The notes beneath the pieces are model-generated. The model ran no database searches and was not told the DNA's origin. It saw only the letters and a program-made list of their open reading frames with translations. Positions 1 through 13,300 of a stretch of DNA of 64,000 bases are shown here, one piece after another. Within the stretch, counting starts at the first letter, position 1; every line of letters begins with the position of its first letter. Made by a program: the position numbers and the translations under genes. Source of the stretch: Antedon mediterranea (lineage: Eukaryota; Echinodermata; Crinoidea; Comatulida; Antedonidae); assembly GCF_964355755.1 (NCBI RefSeq), contig NC_092680.1, positions 5,805,001 to 5,869,000 on the forward strand, read 5' to 3'.

Positions 1-1322
1 CATCCAATAAACAATATATTCATAATTCTATGTATCGTGGGAATATTTTTGTATCGCTTGTGTAAATGATACATTCTGAAACCTATCGGAATTAAAGTTA
101 ATACTAGGATAATGAAATGATTTTAAACCTATCAAAAATATCAGAGTTACGTCACAGGAGGTAGATTTAACCAATAATTGATTCGGATCAGCTTAACTCC
201 ATTCTTCTATGCTTAAACTCTACATGAACATAGTAAACTGTAAGGAGCAGCTTTTTGTTTGGAGCGTATCATTATTTATAATACCTAGACATGACTGTCT
301 AGCCCAATCATTATAATGCTTTATGACTGTCGATCTTAACTAATATAATAATTCATTTTTCAACACAATAACCAATGATTGTTCCACAAATGATTTGAAG
401 TGAACATGAATTCTAAAATCAGAATTAAATGTAGCCAATAAAGTTTACTTGAAACTTTTCTGACATTTAAAGCTATAAATTACATTTAATGGAAATCCAC
501 CTTTAATGTGAAGATTTCGATCTTGGTTTTATAAATAATGTACCCAATCGTAGAGGTCAATCATAAAGATATTATAGTGAACTGTAATATCTCTATGGGT
601 CAATCAAGTTTACTTCCACCCAGTCATAATGTGAAGACAGCTTTAGGTTAACTGCAGGTTGGACACAATGATGAAATTCAATTTTAATAGAATGGCTAAT
701 TCAGGTTGTGGACCTCTGCCAATTAGTGCATTGCGACCTAAATTGTTTTCATTGGGTGTTATAAAGGTTGTACCCAATCGCAGCGAGAGTAGCTATTTTG
801 AAATATTGGTTACTTATTGATGAACTTTTGCACGTGATTGTCTATTTTCAGTTTTTAGTATAATATTCAAAGTTGAAAGTCTTTTTCATGTAGTGTTTTT
901 GCAACAGTATTTTTCTACTATGACGACAAGCACAAATAATTGTATTTTCGAACACCTGGGAACACCTAATGGCATTTATCCTCTTATTAATTTTTGTATT
1001 TTGTAAATCATGTATATGCATTTTAATCTGTATATTTTACTGTACTGTGTGTTTCACTTTGTGTTTTAACATTTTACTGATTTCATTCTATTTTTATATT
1101 AAGTTACCATGAGAAAAACCAATTTCAAATCTTTCGCTGAAATATTTGACAATAAAGTTATCTTGTATCTGACAATATTGTATTCCTTTCATATTCTAAA
1201 TATTTAGTATAATTTGTACATGAATTGATTGAAGGGGTAAAATCTAACTAGAGTATCTTTGTTTACAGATTCTAATTTTGTATATACATTGCTTTGTATA
1301 TACCTGTATAGGACAAACAAAA
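1..1322. other. non-coding flank upstream of UBAP2 homologue
   Basis: No convincing coding exon is visible on either strand. An AATAAA lies at 1151-1156, so part of this could be the 3' UTR of a plus-strand gene starting outside the window. It could equally be the first intron or 5' flank of the UBAP2 homologue: an AG at about 1310-1311 sits just before the start codon. Loosely repeated wording (variants of 'acccaatc' and 'gtcaatca') occurs but I cannot assign it to a family. Confidence 0.4.
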
Positions 1323-4300
1323 ATGGGAGCTACACGTGCAAATACAAAAGGGGGTGGGAAAAACAAAAACACATCAGATAAAAACACAACACACACGGCT
1401 GCTAAGTCTGTAACGGTTTCCGAGTCACCATCAAGTAAAAAGGTGAGTTTATTTTGATCATAATATAGGCAGGTGAACTTGTTACCAAATTCAACTTCAG
1501 TCGCTGATGTAATTGTCATTCAGCTTAAACTAGGCACAGCTTATTAATGATATGGTATGTTTTTAGATGCAGGCAACACCAGATCAATTACGAATGGCCC
1601 AAATGTTATCATCTGATGTTGGTAGTGATAAAAGTGTTGAAGTAAATAAACAAGTTCAACAGGTACCGTGTACAATTAAACTTTTTGTAATAATATTTAT
1701 TTATAATATATGAAAAGATGTCTTGTTTTTCAATACCAATTTGCAACTTTTAAAAATTTTTTTGTAATAAACTATCTCATTATTATAATTGTCTCCTTAA
1801 TTATATATAATATACTGATGTACAGTAATTATAATGATTGGTCATCTGGGCCTAAAATATAACAAAACTGTGTAGAGGAATCGACACATCCCAATGGCAT
1901 TCTTGGGTCTTCTCAAATCGAAAGCTTCATATCCGATTATCTGTCTTATCGGATTCTGAATCCATTGAAAGTTTGAAGCTCTGTCTACATTATCAAACTA
2001 GTTTGACAAAAAATGTGTGATGTGCCCAAATATGGTACTGATATGACATCATGTCCATATATGGGCACATCACATTTTTTTTTGGCAAACTAGTTTGATA
2101 GTGTAGATAGAGTCAGTCAATCAGGTTACTGTACTGTGCTGAACCGTCATCCTCAGTACATGTCCTAGACATACAAACACATTACACATTTAAAACCTTG
2201 TTAATGACACCTTGTTGTATTTATAGATTATGGATGTCACTGGTAAAAGCGAGGAAGCTATTTTATCAGCCCTTTATGATTGTAATTACCAAACAGAACA
2301 GGCTATCGTAGCACTAATTGAAAGTGCTGATGATTCGGTAAGTACACTTTTTTTTTTTCTCATCAAAGAGAAGTTTTAGTCCTGAGTACAATGAGTTTTA
2401 TTTACAGTATTATTTAACATCTTACATATCATGCTGCACATTTTTAGGCAATCAAAATCATACCATGTCATACAAAATGTAGTTTCACAATTCAGGGTTT
2501 TAAGTCTATTGTTTTTCTAGCATACTTGGAAGTTGTTTATTTTTATTCATAAGTTAATATCTAATGTACTAGAAGAACTGGGTTTCTAATACCTGTTCAC
2601 ACTAAAGAAAACCTGATCACAATATTGCTTGTAAATGATGATAACCCCTGACACCTCATTTGAAAACATATCATCTCCATGGTTGTCATGATACCATCTT
2701 TTCATTCATATCTGATACAAGTAATAAAATTGCGAAAACAAATTTGTGGTGCAGCGTTGTGTTGGCAGTGTATTTATTCTCAATCAGTTGTAACTATTAA
2801 TGTGAGTTTAAAGTTTTAATAATGTTTATTTTTTCTTTATTAAGAATGAGTGGCAAACCATTAGCAGTAAGAAAAGCAAATCACAAAATACACAGTCAAA
2901 TAAACAGAGTGATTCCACTATAGACATTAAAGAAAAGTCCGACAAGAGGGATCGTGGTGATCGGGGAGACAGGGAAGATTTTAAAGATGGAAAGTCACGA
3001 GAAGGAAGGTCGAGCAGAGGTCGTGGTCGAGTACCACCACGTATGGCAAGAGGTAATTTATAGTTTTTGACAGTCCACCCATCCTTTTTAGAGAACCTTT
3101 GTCTTCCAATAATTTGTGATAATTTCCTTGTCGCAGGGCGTGGTCGAGAAAATGGATCAAGTCGAGACAATGATGACCAAAGTTTTGGTGGGGATCGAGG
3201 CTTTAGCAATGACCGAGGTGGTTTTGGCAATGAACGACGAGACAGGAATGAATCTGGTAGAGGACGAGGAAGAAGATTTGGTATGTGTTTCAGTCTATTA
3301 ACTAATTATAATAATAACGGCCTGTTCACACACAAACATGAATCATTAGCTTATATCCCAGAGTGAGCTTGTGGTAGTCTTGCGTCCGTTTATTTATAGT
3401 GGTGAATATAGGTATAAATGGATTAACACAAAATGATATTATTTATTGATATAAATTATTATATCTAAAAATGTTGTTATCATTATATATGATCTTTTTA
3501 GATCACATGAATGGCAGTGGAGGAAGACGAGGGGGTAGAGGGAGCTCGAGGTCTTTTACAAACTCTAAATTTGGGTAAGTTATCTTGTAATGTTACAGTG
3601 TAAAGAGCTCTACTACATACTGGTTAATTATATGATTTATTTAATTCATAAGTTATGATATAGTGTAGTATAGTACTAACCTTTCTATAATACTACACTA
3701 TTGAATGGTGTAAAAAGGTATTCATTTTGAGATATTGCTTGTAAATGATGATAACCTCTGACACCTCATTTGAAAACCTATCATCTCCATGGTTATCATG
3801 ATACCATCTTTTCATTCATATCTGATACAAGCTCATTTTCATTGCACTAAAACAACTAAAACCAATCAATATGCCTATTAGTATCTGGCGTTAATGTTTA
3901 AGAGGTATTGTTTACAAATGCATAATTATTTTGTTTTATATTTATGGGCATGGTTTTTGCTTGGTTGTTAAAGCTCTGTCTACACTATCAAACTAGTGTG
4001 ATGTGCCCAAATATAGTAGCGGTATACCCAAATACGGTATGACATAATTATGTCCATATATGGGCACATCACATTTTTTTTGTAACATAGCTGGATAGTG
4101 TAGACAGAGCTTAACAGTAGTATCAAATGCATTATATCATGAAAGCACACACCCAATGCTGTCCATATTTTTTGCATGTAAATTTAGTGATATAGTATAT
4201 ATGATGAAAAACGCTGTTTGTTTTCATTCAGAACATTTGAAGGAGATGCATTTACAGGGGCAAAACCGGGTGATAATGTTTGGACCAATCCACCAAAAAC

Positions 4301-7300
4301 ATCAGATCTAAGGAATAGTAGAAGCAATGCCAGTAATTTCACAGCTTCAAGTGAGTAGTTACCAGTAGTAGATATTTTCCTGAGGTGTATCGATTCAGAA
4401 AAACAAAATAAATTTTCACCCATGCTGTTACACTTTTAATTTTATTTTTAACACATAGCCAATATAAATAAAAACATCCACTAACCTAACAGGCTGAGAG
4501 AACAAATGAATAAAATATTTTTCAATTATTTAGATTTTAGAACTGAAAATAGTTAAAACTATCATACAATTTATCAATACCAATAACATTTTAAATCTTT
4601 TAAAAGCTAATCTTTGGAAAAAAAAACTCTCTTTGTAAAGTGTACTATTATAGTACAAAGCAGCCTGATCATTAATAATATCTACCATTATGTTTTTTAT
4701 AGCGTGGGATGGTGTACCAAAGTCAAAACCTTCAGTAAACCAACCAGCTGATGATTGGGGAATTGATGATTGGACTGGCGACGTAAGTTGATTTAAATAT
4801 TTTGTAGTGAGATTTCATTTCAACAGAGGGCATGTTATTTAATATTAGTGAAAATAGAGATAGCTCAAGATCTTAATGATCTTTTTTCAAAGAGTATATT
4901 AGTTCTAAAAAGGAGAGACGATCACTTCTGAGGACAATCAAAGTATATTGATTGAAACGTCGAGAATCTCAAAAAACCTTTCACAACTAATATGTGTGGT
5001 GTACCGCAAACTTGTTATGCTTGCATATTGTCATAATCAAAATCAGTACGAAAATCATTATACCATGTCACTATACCATTTAGACTTCTTTAGTAGATAT
5101 TGCTGCTTGTAAATGATGATAACCTCTGACACCTCATTTGAAAACCTATCATCTCCATGGTTATCATGATACCATCTTTTCATTCATATCTGATACAAGC
5201 TCATTTTCATTGCAATGTTAAAACAACTAAAACCAATCAATATGCCTATTAGTATCTGGCATAAATGTTTAAGAGGTATTGTTTATAAATGCATAATTAT
5301 TTTGTTTTATAGCTAAGCAAATCACAGGTGTTTACCCCAAGTACAACAGTCTCTTCAACATTTAAAGAAGAGTCATCTCCACCAGTGTACACTCCTAGTA
5401 TGGATTCTGCAGTTGTATCAAGTACTATATCGGCACCAGGCTCTCAGCCACCAATGTCACAAAGGTTAGTGCGAGCAGATCATACTATCGGCTTGGTTCT
5501 TATTAGGATGTAAGATAGGGCGTGAGCGCAACACAAGCATTGACCAATGACAAGCAACAGTTTGAATAATCCATTGCTTGTGATTGGTCAAATTACTTTT
5601 TTTCAAGTCTGGTGTAAACAGTTTTACAAAAATTGAACTGTAGGTCATATGAATTAGGTTTATTTAAAATTAATTTAATGTAATTGCTTGTAAATGATGA
5701 TAACCTCTGACACCTCATTTGAAAACCTATCATCTCCATGGTTATCATGATACCATCTTTTCATTCATATCTGATACAAGTAATTTTAGAGCGTAGTTTT
5801 GTTTATTAGCAGTGTTTTATTAACATATTATATATAGTATATGTACTTATTATTTATTCTTTATACTGGGTAGCCTCTTCAGTCTAAGACTGTTCTCCCA
5901 CAGGGTCCAGTGTATATATAAGTTTGGCTATGGTTTTTCAGTGACTGTGTGTGAACTAGTACACCGGGGTAACCTCCTACTCGTCTCGAAAGATGTACTA
6001 GGTTCTTTAAAGTGCACATAAGCCAGATGTGTACACTGGACCTACGGTTTATAGTTCTTATCCGAGAAGATGCATTCTACCTCCAGAACCATGGTGCGAG
6101 TGAGTCTTGAACAAAAGATATTAATTATTGATGTAATTTTGTTATAGCATTGATCTGGCAACATTGTTAGGCAAGGTACCTGGTTCTATGTCATCTACTT
6201 CACCATCAGTGGGTGAATCAATCCAACCACCATCAAGGCCGCAAACAGATGTCTTTACACCATTTGTAGAAATGAAGTCTCAGACACACGCAAATAAACA
6301 ACATGACCAGGTAAATTGTTATTTGTAATACCACATTAAAACATTTAACTTATACAGTAAATGACACTAAAATCAAAAGCTTACATATTCGACTTGACGT
6401 ACAGCAAATACTACAAGACAATACAGTAGTACCTATTTTAAGACGCGCCTTAAAGGGAACACTTTCCTGTGGGAAAAAAACGAAATATATGTTTTAACCC
6501 TAAAGCCAAACCTATTCAGGAGAAACTCCTATTAGGAGTATATGTTCTTCGGTCCGGAAGGTGTCCCCTTAGTAAGGTTCTACTGCGTTATTTTAGTAAA
6601 TTAAAACATTTTTGGAAAGTCTTATCTAGCAACACTGTCCTTTTATTTTGTAGATTGTCGTACCCGTACAACAAGTAGGTATTCAGCAGCAACGGCCTAC
6701 ACCGGTTTCTAACCAAGTAAAATCAACAAGAAAGAAACTGCCTCCGCCATCAAAGGTATGTGCACACCTGCATTCTTTAACCATGATTATCAGTATTTTA
6801 TTAAAATTGCCATTATCGCTGTCATGATTATTATCAGTACCGTCAAAATCACTATCATCAAAGTCAGATCATTGCTTGTAAATGATGATAACCTCTGACA
6901 CCTCATTTGAAAACCTATCATCTCCATGGTTGTCATGATACCATCTTTTCATTCATATCTGATACAAGTAATGCTTATGTACTCCTTGATGATTGTTGAT
7001 CAAAAACTTGTCATTAATACAAGTTAAAAGATAGATAGATAGTTTTTGTATATGTTTTGGGTATTTTTTTTTTATTATTTTGTGCGACATGTCTACTAGG
7101 CCCTCAGTCTTGTACTGAAGAGGTGAACCAGTTTAAAGAAAGAAATAAATAGTCACAAAATTCACATTTTTATTTAACTTTTTATTTGATATTTTCATAG
7201 TATTGGTGTATATTTATCTTGGTTGACAATTTAAATGAAGTTTTCTTTCTTTTTTATGGAAATAACAATTTTCAGCCGTTATACAAAAACTGAATGAATC

Positions 7301-10300
7301 TAATTCATGTTTCTCAGATTCCGGCATCAGCAGTAGAGATGCCAGGGTCAACTCGTGGGATTGGAGCATTGGATGTACAATTTGGTGTTATGGACATGAA
7401 TAGTGACCAATCATCAGGATTCGGCATTGGAATCTCGATACCGTCATCATCATCTGTACCATCTGCAGCGCCGCCTTCAACATTACCAGTCAGTAATTCA
7501 ATGCCACCAGGAATAACGCAAAAAGCAGTTTATAGGTGAGATTACACTACTTAAAACCCATTTCAGTTAAGATTATACCTGGGCCTTTGAAACCAACTTA
7601 TCCCAGGCAAATAACTAAGACTGAACAGGCCCATGGTCGGTCCACTGCTGGACCAATGGAGGTACACCTAATTGGTGACAGTGGCTTAGGCTGCTTTTAT
7701 TTTTTTTTGTATTTCATACTCATCCAACAGCGAGAACAAACTCGCCAATTACTGGATGAATAAACGTTTGTGCTTTCCTGGCAGCTAGTGACTATGATTT
7801 TATATTTTCTCCTTTGTTGATTTGTATTATATTTTGTAAAATGTATCTTTTGCCTGAATAATAATAATAATAATGTGTTTGCATGACGCTTCCAGAGGTC
7901 TTTCTTTCTCATACCAGTACGGTAGGCGTAGCCAAATATCGTTTGATTTCATCTCTCTATCATTTACACTCTGTTCATTATTATTATTTATATTGCTTTA
8001 AATCATGGTATGAAAATATGTAAGGTTTTATAATTGTATAAATGCTCAATCCAGGACAATAAGTAAAAATCAATTTATATAGAATATGCTTAAATGATGA
8101 CAAAGTTTGAGGTCTCCTAATATACTTTATAAATTGTATGTATGTGAGGATTTCTTTTTAATCTGATTAGCATTATTCTTATACATTCTTTGTACACATT
8201 ATTTTCATGCCATGTATGCCGTATTTCTCCATTATTATTAATATCGTTTGTTTTTTTAGTGTTGAAGACAATAGTGTATCAGGTAGTTATGCGTACCCAT
8301 CTCAGAGGAGCGATACGTCGTACTCGACAAATAATGCCGGGAAAGTGCACATACCATTTGGCTTTGAACAAACAACCATTACAGATAAGACCTCACAAAA
8401 CAAGGTAATTAATAAATTTCAATTTGATTTTCATTTCCACAATATTATAACATACATACAGGATAATAAATGCAATGAAGTAATCATGTGGGGGAGAGTC
8501 ATATAAGTCACAAAGACTTTTAAGTCTGACCCACCCCAAGATATAACATTATTAAATACGAATACGAAAAAGAAAAAAAAATATAAATAAACTAATTATA
8601 AATAAAAGAAAACAAAGCTACAATTTCTATTTAAACGATATTATCCGATCTGTTTATCATATCTTGAAAGTAAATAGTTCTTGTATACTAATTTAAATTT
8701 AGAAGTTGTAGATGCATTTTTAATATCTAATTTAATTTGTATTTGTATTGTCACTATATGTGAAAAGAAACCCCACCATAATTAAACAATGATACACATT
8801 TGACAATAACAACAACATTTTTTTTAATTTTATTTTTCTTAATTCAAACAGTAGTTTTATAGGTAACATATTTTTTTACTAAAAAAATTAATATTGTTAC
8901 ACACAGATACAAACTCCGGTTGTTATTCCTCTGCCAAATCAGAATGATTTAAAGCCAAATTCATACATGAGCCCACAGAAACCACAAAACCAAGGGTCTA
9001 TTGACGCATACTCAGCTAACCAACAATCGCAAATGCCAAGGACTGCCGCATCCACCTTATCGTCCAGTGGACTCTCATCAACGAGTGCTCTTCATCAGCC
9101 TGCAACTGGTTATTCTACTGGCTCTCAATCTCTTGGTTCAAGATCGGTGAGTTATTACCCTACAAGCTTGAATCTATTGAATTTGAATGTGAACCTAGTC
9201 TTAAGCTCAAAAAAATGTGATGTGCCTATATATGGACACAATGATGTCATATCACTACAATATTTGGGTATATCACTACCATATATACATCACACATTTT
9301 GTCAAACTACTTTGATAGTGTAGACAGAGCTTTAGCTTTCTATAGCTACTTCTCTGTTTCAGTGTTAATTTGCACTATGAAAAGAAAATTCTATTATGAT
9401 CACTCAAAATGATGTTATCAATACTTTCGTTCTTCTGAATGAACATTGAGGAACATACCTGTATCCACTGATTGAGTAAAATCGATTTTTGTTTTAAATT
9501 TGAAACAAATAATTATGGATTTCCTCCAAGCACAGAAATGTGGATTTCCATGTATTATCAGTATTAAGTTTATATCAATCAATGACTTATTTTTGCAGAG
9601 TCAGAATTCTTATGGCAATAGTGACCAATCATCAGGAGGGGCGAGTGTACTAGCCAACTCGCGACCTACAGTTAAAGCAGATTCATACACAGGGTCGGGA
9701 TCAGTCTCGGGACTGAACACTGTCATGCCATCAAGTGCCCATGGCAAAGGCATCAATCCTGGAAGCCATAATCAAGGCTTATCCAATACGGTTCCTTCAG
9801 GATTAAATACCTCGGTGCCAAGTAGTCTAACAGGAACAGGTGCTTTTGGTTCCTCGTCTCTTAGTTCTTCAAGTGCAAATAGCAAAATTACAACAAGTAT
9901 TGGCGGTGGTGCCAGTGCTCTGGGTGGTCTGACGAACACTTCTCAATCTACCAGCCACTCTGCACTAGGATCTAGTTCTTTGAATACTGGTTTGAGTGGT
10001 AATAACCAAATGAGCTCGAGTAGCGCATCAACGCACACAAGTGTACAGACTTCACCAATGTCATCTAGTAAAATGGGACTTGATGCAAGGGTAGGTAGTA
10101 GTAAGATAACTTTGTTTGTAGGTACATTTGTTTACCTTTCTACGTTAATTTAATATCTACTGTAACAATAGCCATAAAGAATATGTGACATTGATAACTA
10201 GGTATTCATAAAGACATGATGATTATTCATAGCAAACAAAAATATTTATATAAAAAAATATTCAGGTATAAATCATTCTTAATTACTTTACTTTGTTACT

Positions 10301-13300
10301 TTAAATATTTTTAATATAAACTGGAAATGCCATTCTCTCGTAATCATTTTTAATTGGATCTAAATACATAGAACCTAGAGTAGGGGGGTTTCCTTAGTGT
10401 ACTCGCCCAGTCCTTGTTAAATCGAGACAGATGGACGGGCTCCGCTTTATTTTTTGCTCAACATGAATGGATCATTTTGCGATTATGCCGAAAAATGAGG
10501 TCCTGCACAGTAAATATGATGATTGTATATATTGAATTTTGTACAGTTGGACAATAGTAATCATATAGCTAGAGGCACGTCTGGTATGGTACCATCACAA
10601 GTGTCGTTACCATCAGCATCGTCATTAGGAGTCTCTCCAGTCACGGCCAGTACAACCTCATCCTCTTCACTTGGTTACATAAGCTCATCAAATTCCTCAT
10701 TACTTTCATCGACAAGGACAACGCAGGCATCAACAAGTAAGTATATTATTATTTATACTGGGTAGCCTTTCAAAGACTGTTCTCCCAGAGGGCCCAGTGT
10801 ATAGTATAATACTATGATCCCGAAAGATGTACTAGGTTCTTTAAAGTGCACATAAACCATTTATAGTCCATATCTGAGAAGACTCGTTCTATACCACCAA
10901 AACCATGGAGCAAGTGAGCCTCGAACCCTTGTTGATGTTATGGCTACGTATTACTGTCTTAACTGCTCGGCTGCTCGCTCATTAAAATGTTTTTTTATTG
11001 TTTGAAAGATTCTTCCATGCCGTAAGCTCTGTCTACAATATCAAACTTATTTGACAAAAAAAATGTAATGTGCCCATATATGGACACGATGTCATCACTA
11101 CCATATTTGGGCAAATCACACTTCTTTTGTCAAACAAGTTTTATAGTGTAGACAGAGCTTTAGTAACACAGTATAAAAAATGTTATTTTTCATTGTACTA
11201 GTGTAATTGATTTTTCAACCTTTTGCTTATTTATCTTTTTCAGCAAAAGCTGCACCAAATCTGCCACCTGGCATGCCGCCTCTTCTACCGAATCAGTACC
11301 TGATGCATAATCCACTACTTGTCAATGCTTATGTAAGTGATTGTTTTTTTTTTAAAGCTTTATTCATATATAATTAAAGCTTAGAATTGGAGATAGTATG
11401 ATCATTTTAAGAATTATGTTATGTGCATGATTTTCCTTGAAACTAAGTAAAGAGTAAGTAGTAATATTAAAACCAATTTTATAATTGTATAAATGCTCAA
11501 TCCAGGACAATAAGTAAAAATCAATTTATATTGAAAATGCTTAAATGATGACAAAGTTTGAGGTCTCCTAATATACTTTATAAATTGTATGTGAGGATTT
11601 CTTTTAGTAATCTGATTAGCATTATTATTATAAAATTTTTTTACACATTACATTTTTTTCATGTCGTATTTCTCCAATATAATTAATACTGATTATTTAT
11701 CTAGTGTTAAAGACAATAGTGTATGAAGCACTGTCTACATTTTCAAACTAGTTTGACAAAAAAAGTGTGATGTGCCCAAACATGGTAGTGATTTTCCCAA
11801 ATATGGACTTGATGACATCATCATGTCCATATATGAGCACATCACATTTTTTTATAATTAGTTTGTATTCTCATGATTTAGTTTAATTTTTTCTAGGCTC
11901 CACAATATTTTAATCTTGATGATGCAATGATGTTACAATCCAGAATGACACTTGTAAGTATATGTAAATATTAAGTCAAACTTAATAATGTTATGCCAGG
12001 TATGTTTGGATGATGATAAAAATTGCGCATTTTTCTGAAATCTGATGATCTCATTATCAGTGTAGCACTGACAAACATACCTGATATATATAACATTACA
12101 TTTTTTTAGATCATAGTCATTACATATTAGATAAAACAGTGGTCTGTTAATAGAGTTTTTATTGGGGTAAAACCAATGGAGTTAGGTCGCCGTGTGGACA
12201 CATAAGACACTTGACTTGAGTCCCAGTAAGAGACCAAATGAGATCAACTCCTGACTGTACCTGGTTGAAAATAAGTCTTTAAATGTAAATATGTCATTCT
12301 TTTTGACCAGTTTCAACCACAGCAGACGGCGGCGCTGGCTGCAGGTCGTGATGCAGGTTCCTTAGGCACTACACCTTACTCGGTGACGGAAGCAAATAAG
12401 TTTGGGAGGACGGATGCCTCATCTCCCGTAGCAACAATTGCTACACAGCAACAAACACAACAACAAGGTAAATTTTGTATTCCTACATTTTTTTTAATTA
12501 ATAAAAAAAAAAATTCAAATTTCCTATTTAAACTGCTTTTCTAATTGTTTTATTTTGTGTTAATATATAGTAAAAAATAAAATATATAGTACATAGTAGT
12601 ATGGTCCTTAGAATGGACCATGTAAACAAAATTGTGAATATTTGTACAGAAAGTTTTTTTAACACTGAAATGTGGATAATTAATGTATTTATTTGTTTTT
12701 TATCTTCAGGACAAACAAATCATCACCAAACACAAACAGCACAACAGCAGCCATCATTCCACCCCACAGTTCCTCCCGGCTACAGCTACGGAGGGTTCCC
12801 ATTTTATCCGGCAGGATTGGCAGGCCCAGTCCCAGGATTACAGTATACGCCAGCTGCGGCAATGTTTCCCACAAATATGGTGAGAATTATTATCCTATTG
12901 TCATAAAGGTTATGTACATTGTATTCATAATTTATGTGTATATTATTTATCTGCTTTCAAACTGTATTGTCTCTTTCTTTTCTTTTTTTCCAGATTCCCC
13001 AAGCAACTAGATCACAATCTGGAACTACGCCACACACAGGTTTTCAACATAGCACATACGGCCAACACAATTCTCATACCACATTTGCCACAGGTATGTA
13101 ATGGCTGTGTTGTGTTCCTTAAGCTCTGTCTACACTATCAAACTAGTTTGTGCCTAAATATGGTAGTGATATGCCCAAATATGGTAGTGGTATGACATCA
13201 TCATGTCTATATATGGGCACATCACATTTTTTTGTCACATAAACTTTGATAGTGTAGACAGTATACAGTTCAACCTCTAGAAACGGCCCTACAATGTCAC

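Noticed and set aside
1861-1972. Possible structured RNA around GAGGAATCGACACATCCC in UBAP2 intron 2
   Set aside because: Short local pairings exist, but no C/D or H/ACA boxes could be placed.
2625-2724. First read as a 100-bp MITE because of repeated copies and inverted ends
   Set aside because: The ends are a snoRNA terminal stem directly abutting ATGATGA and CTGA. All copies are sense-oriented in one host gene, with none elsewhere in the window.
3655-3702. Small intronic hairpin ATAGTGTAGTAT/ATACTACACTAT, considered as a miRNA precursor
   Set aside because: Arm and loop lengths are too short and AT-rich palindromes are common here; no evidence for Drosha/Dicer-type structure.
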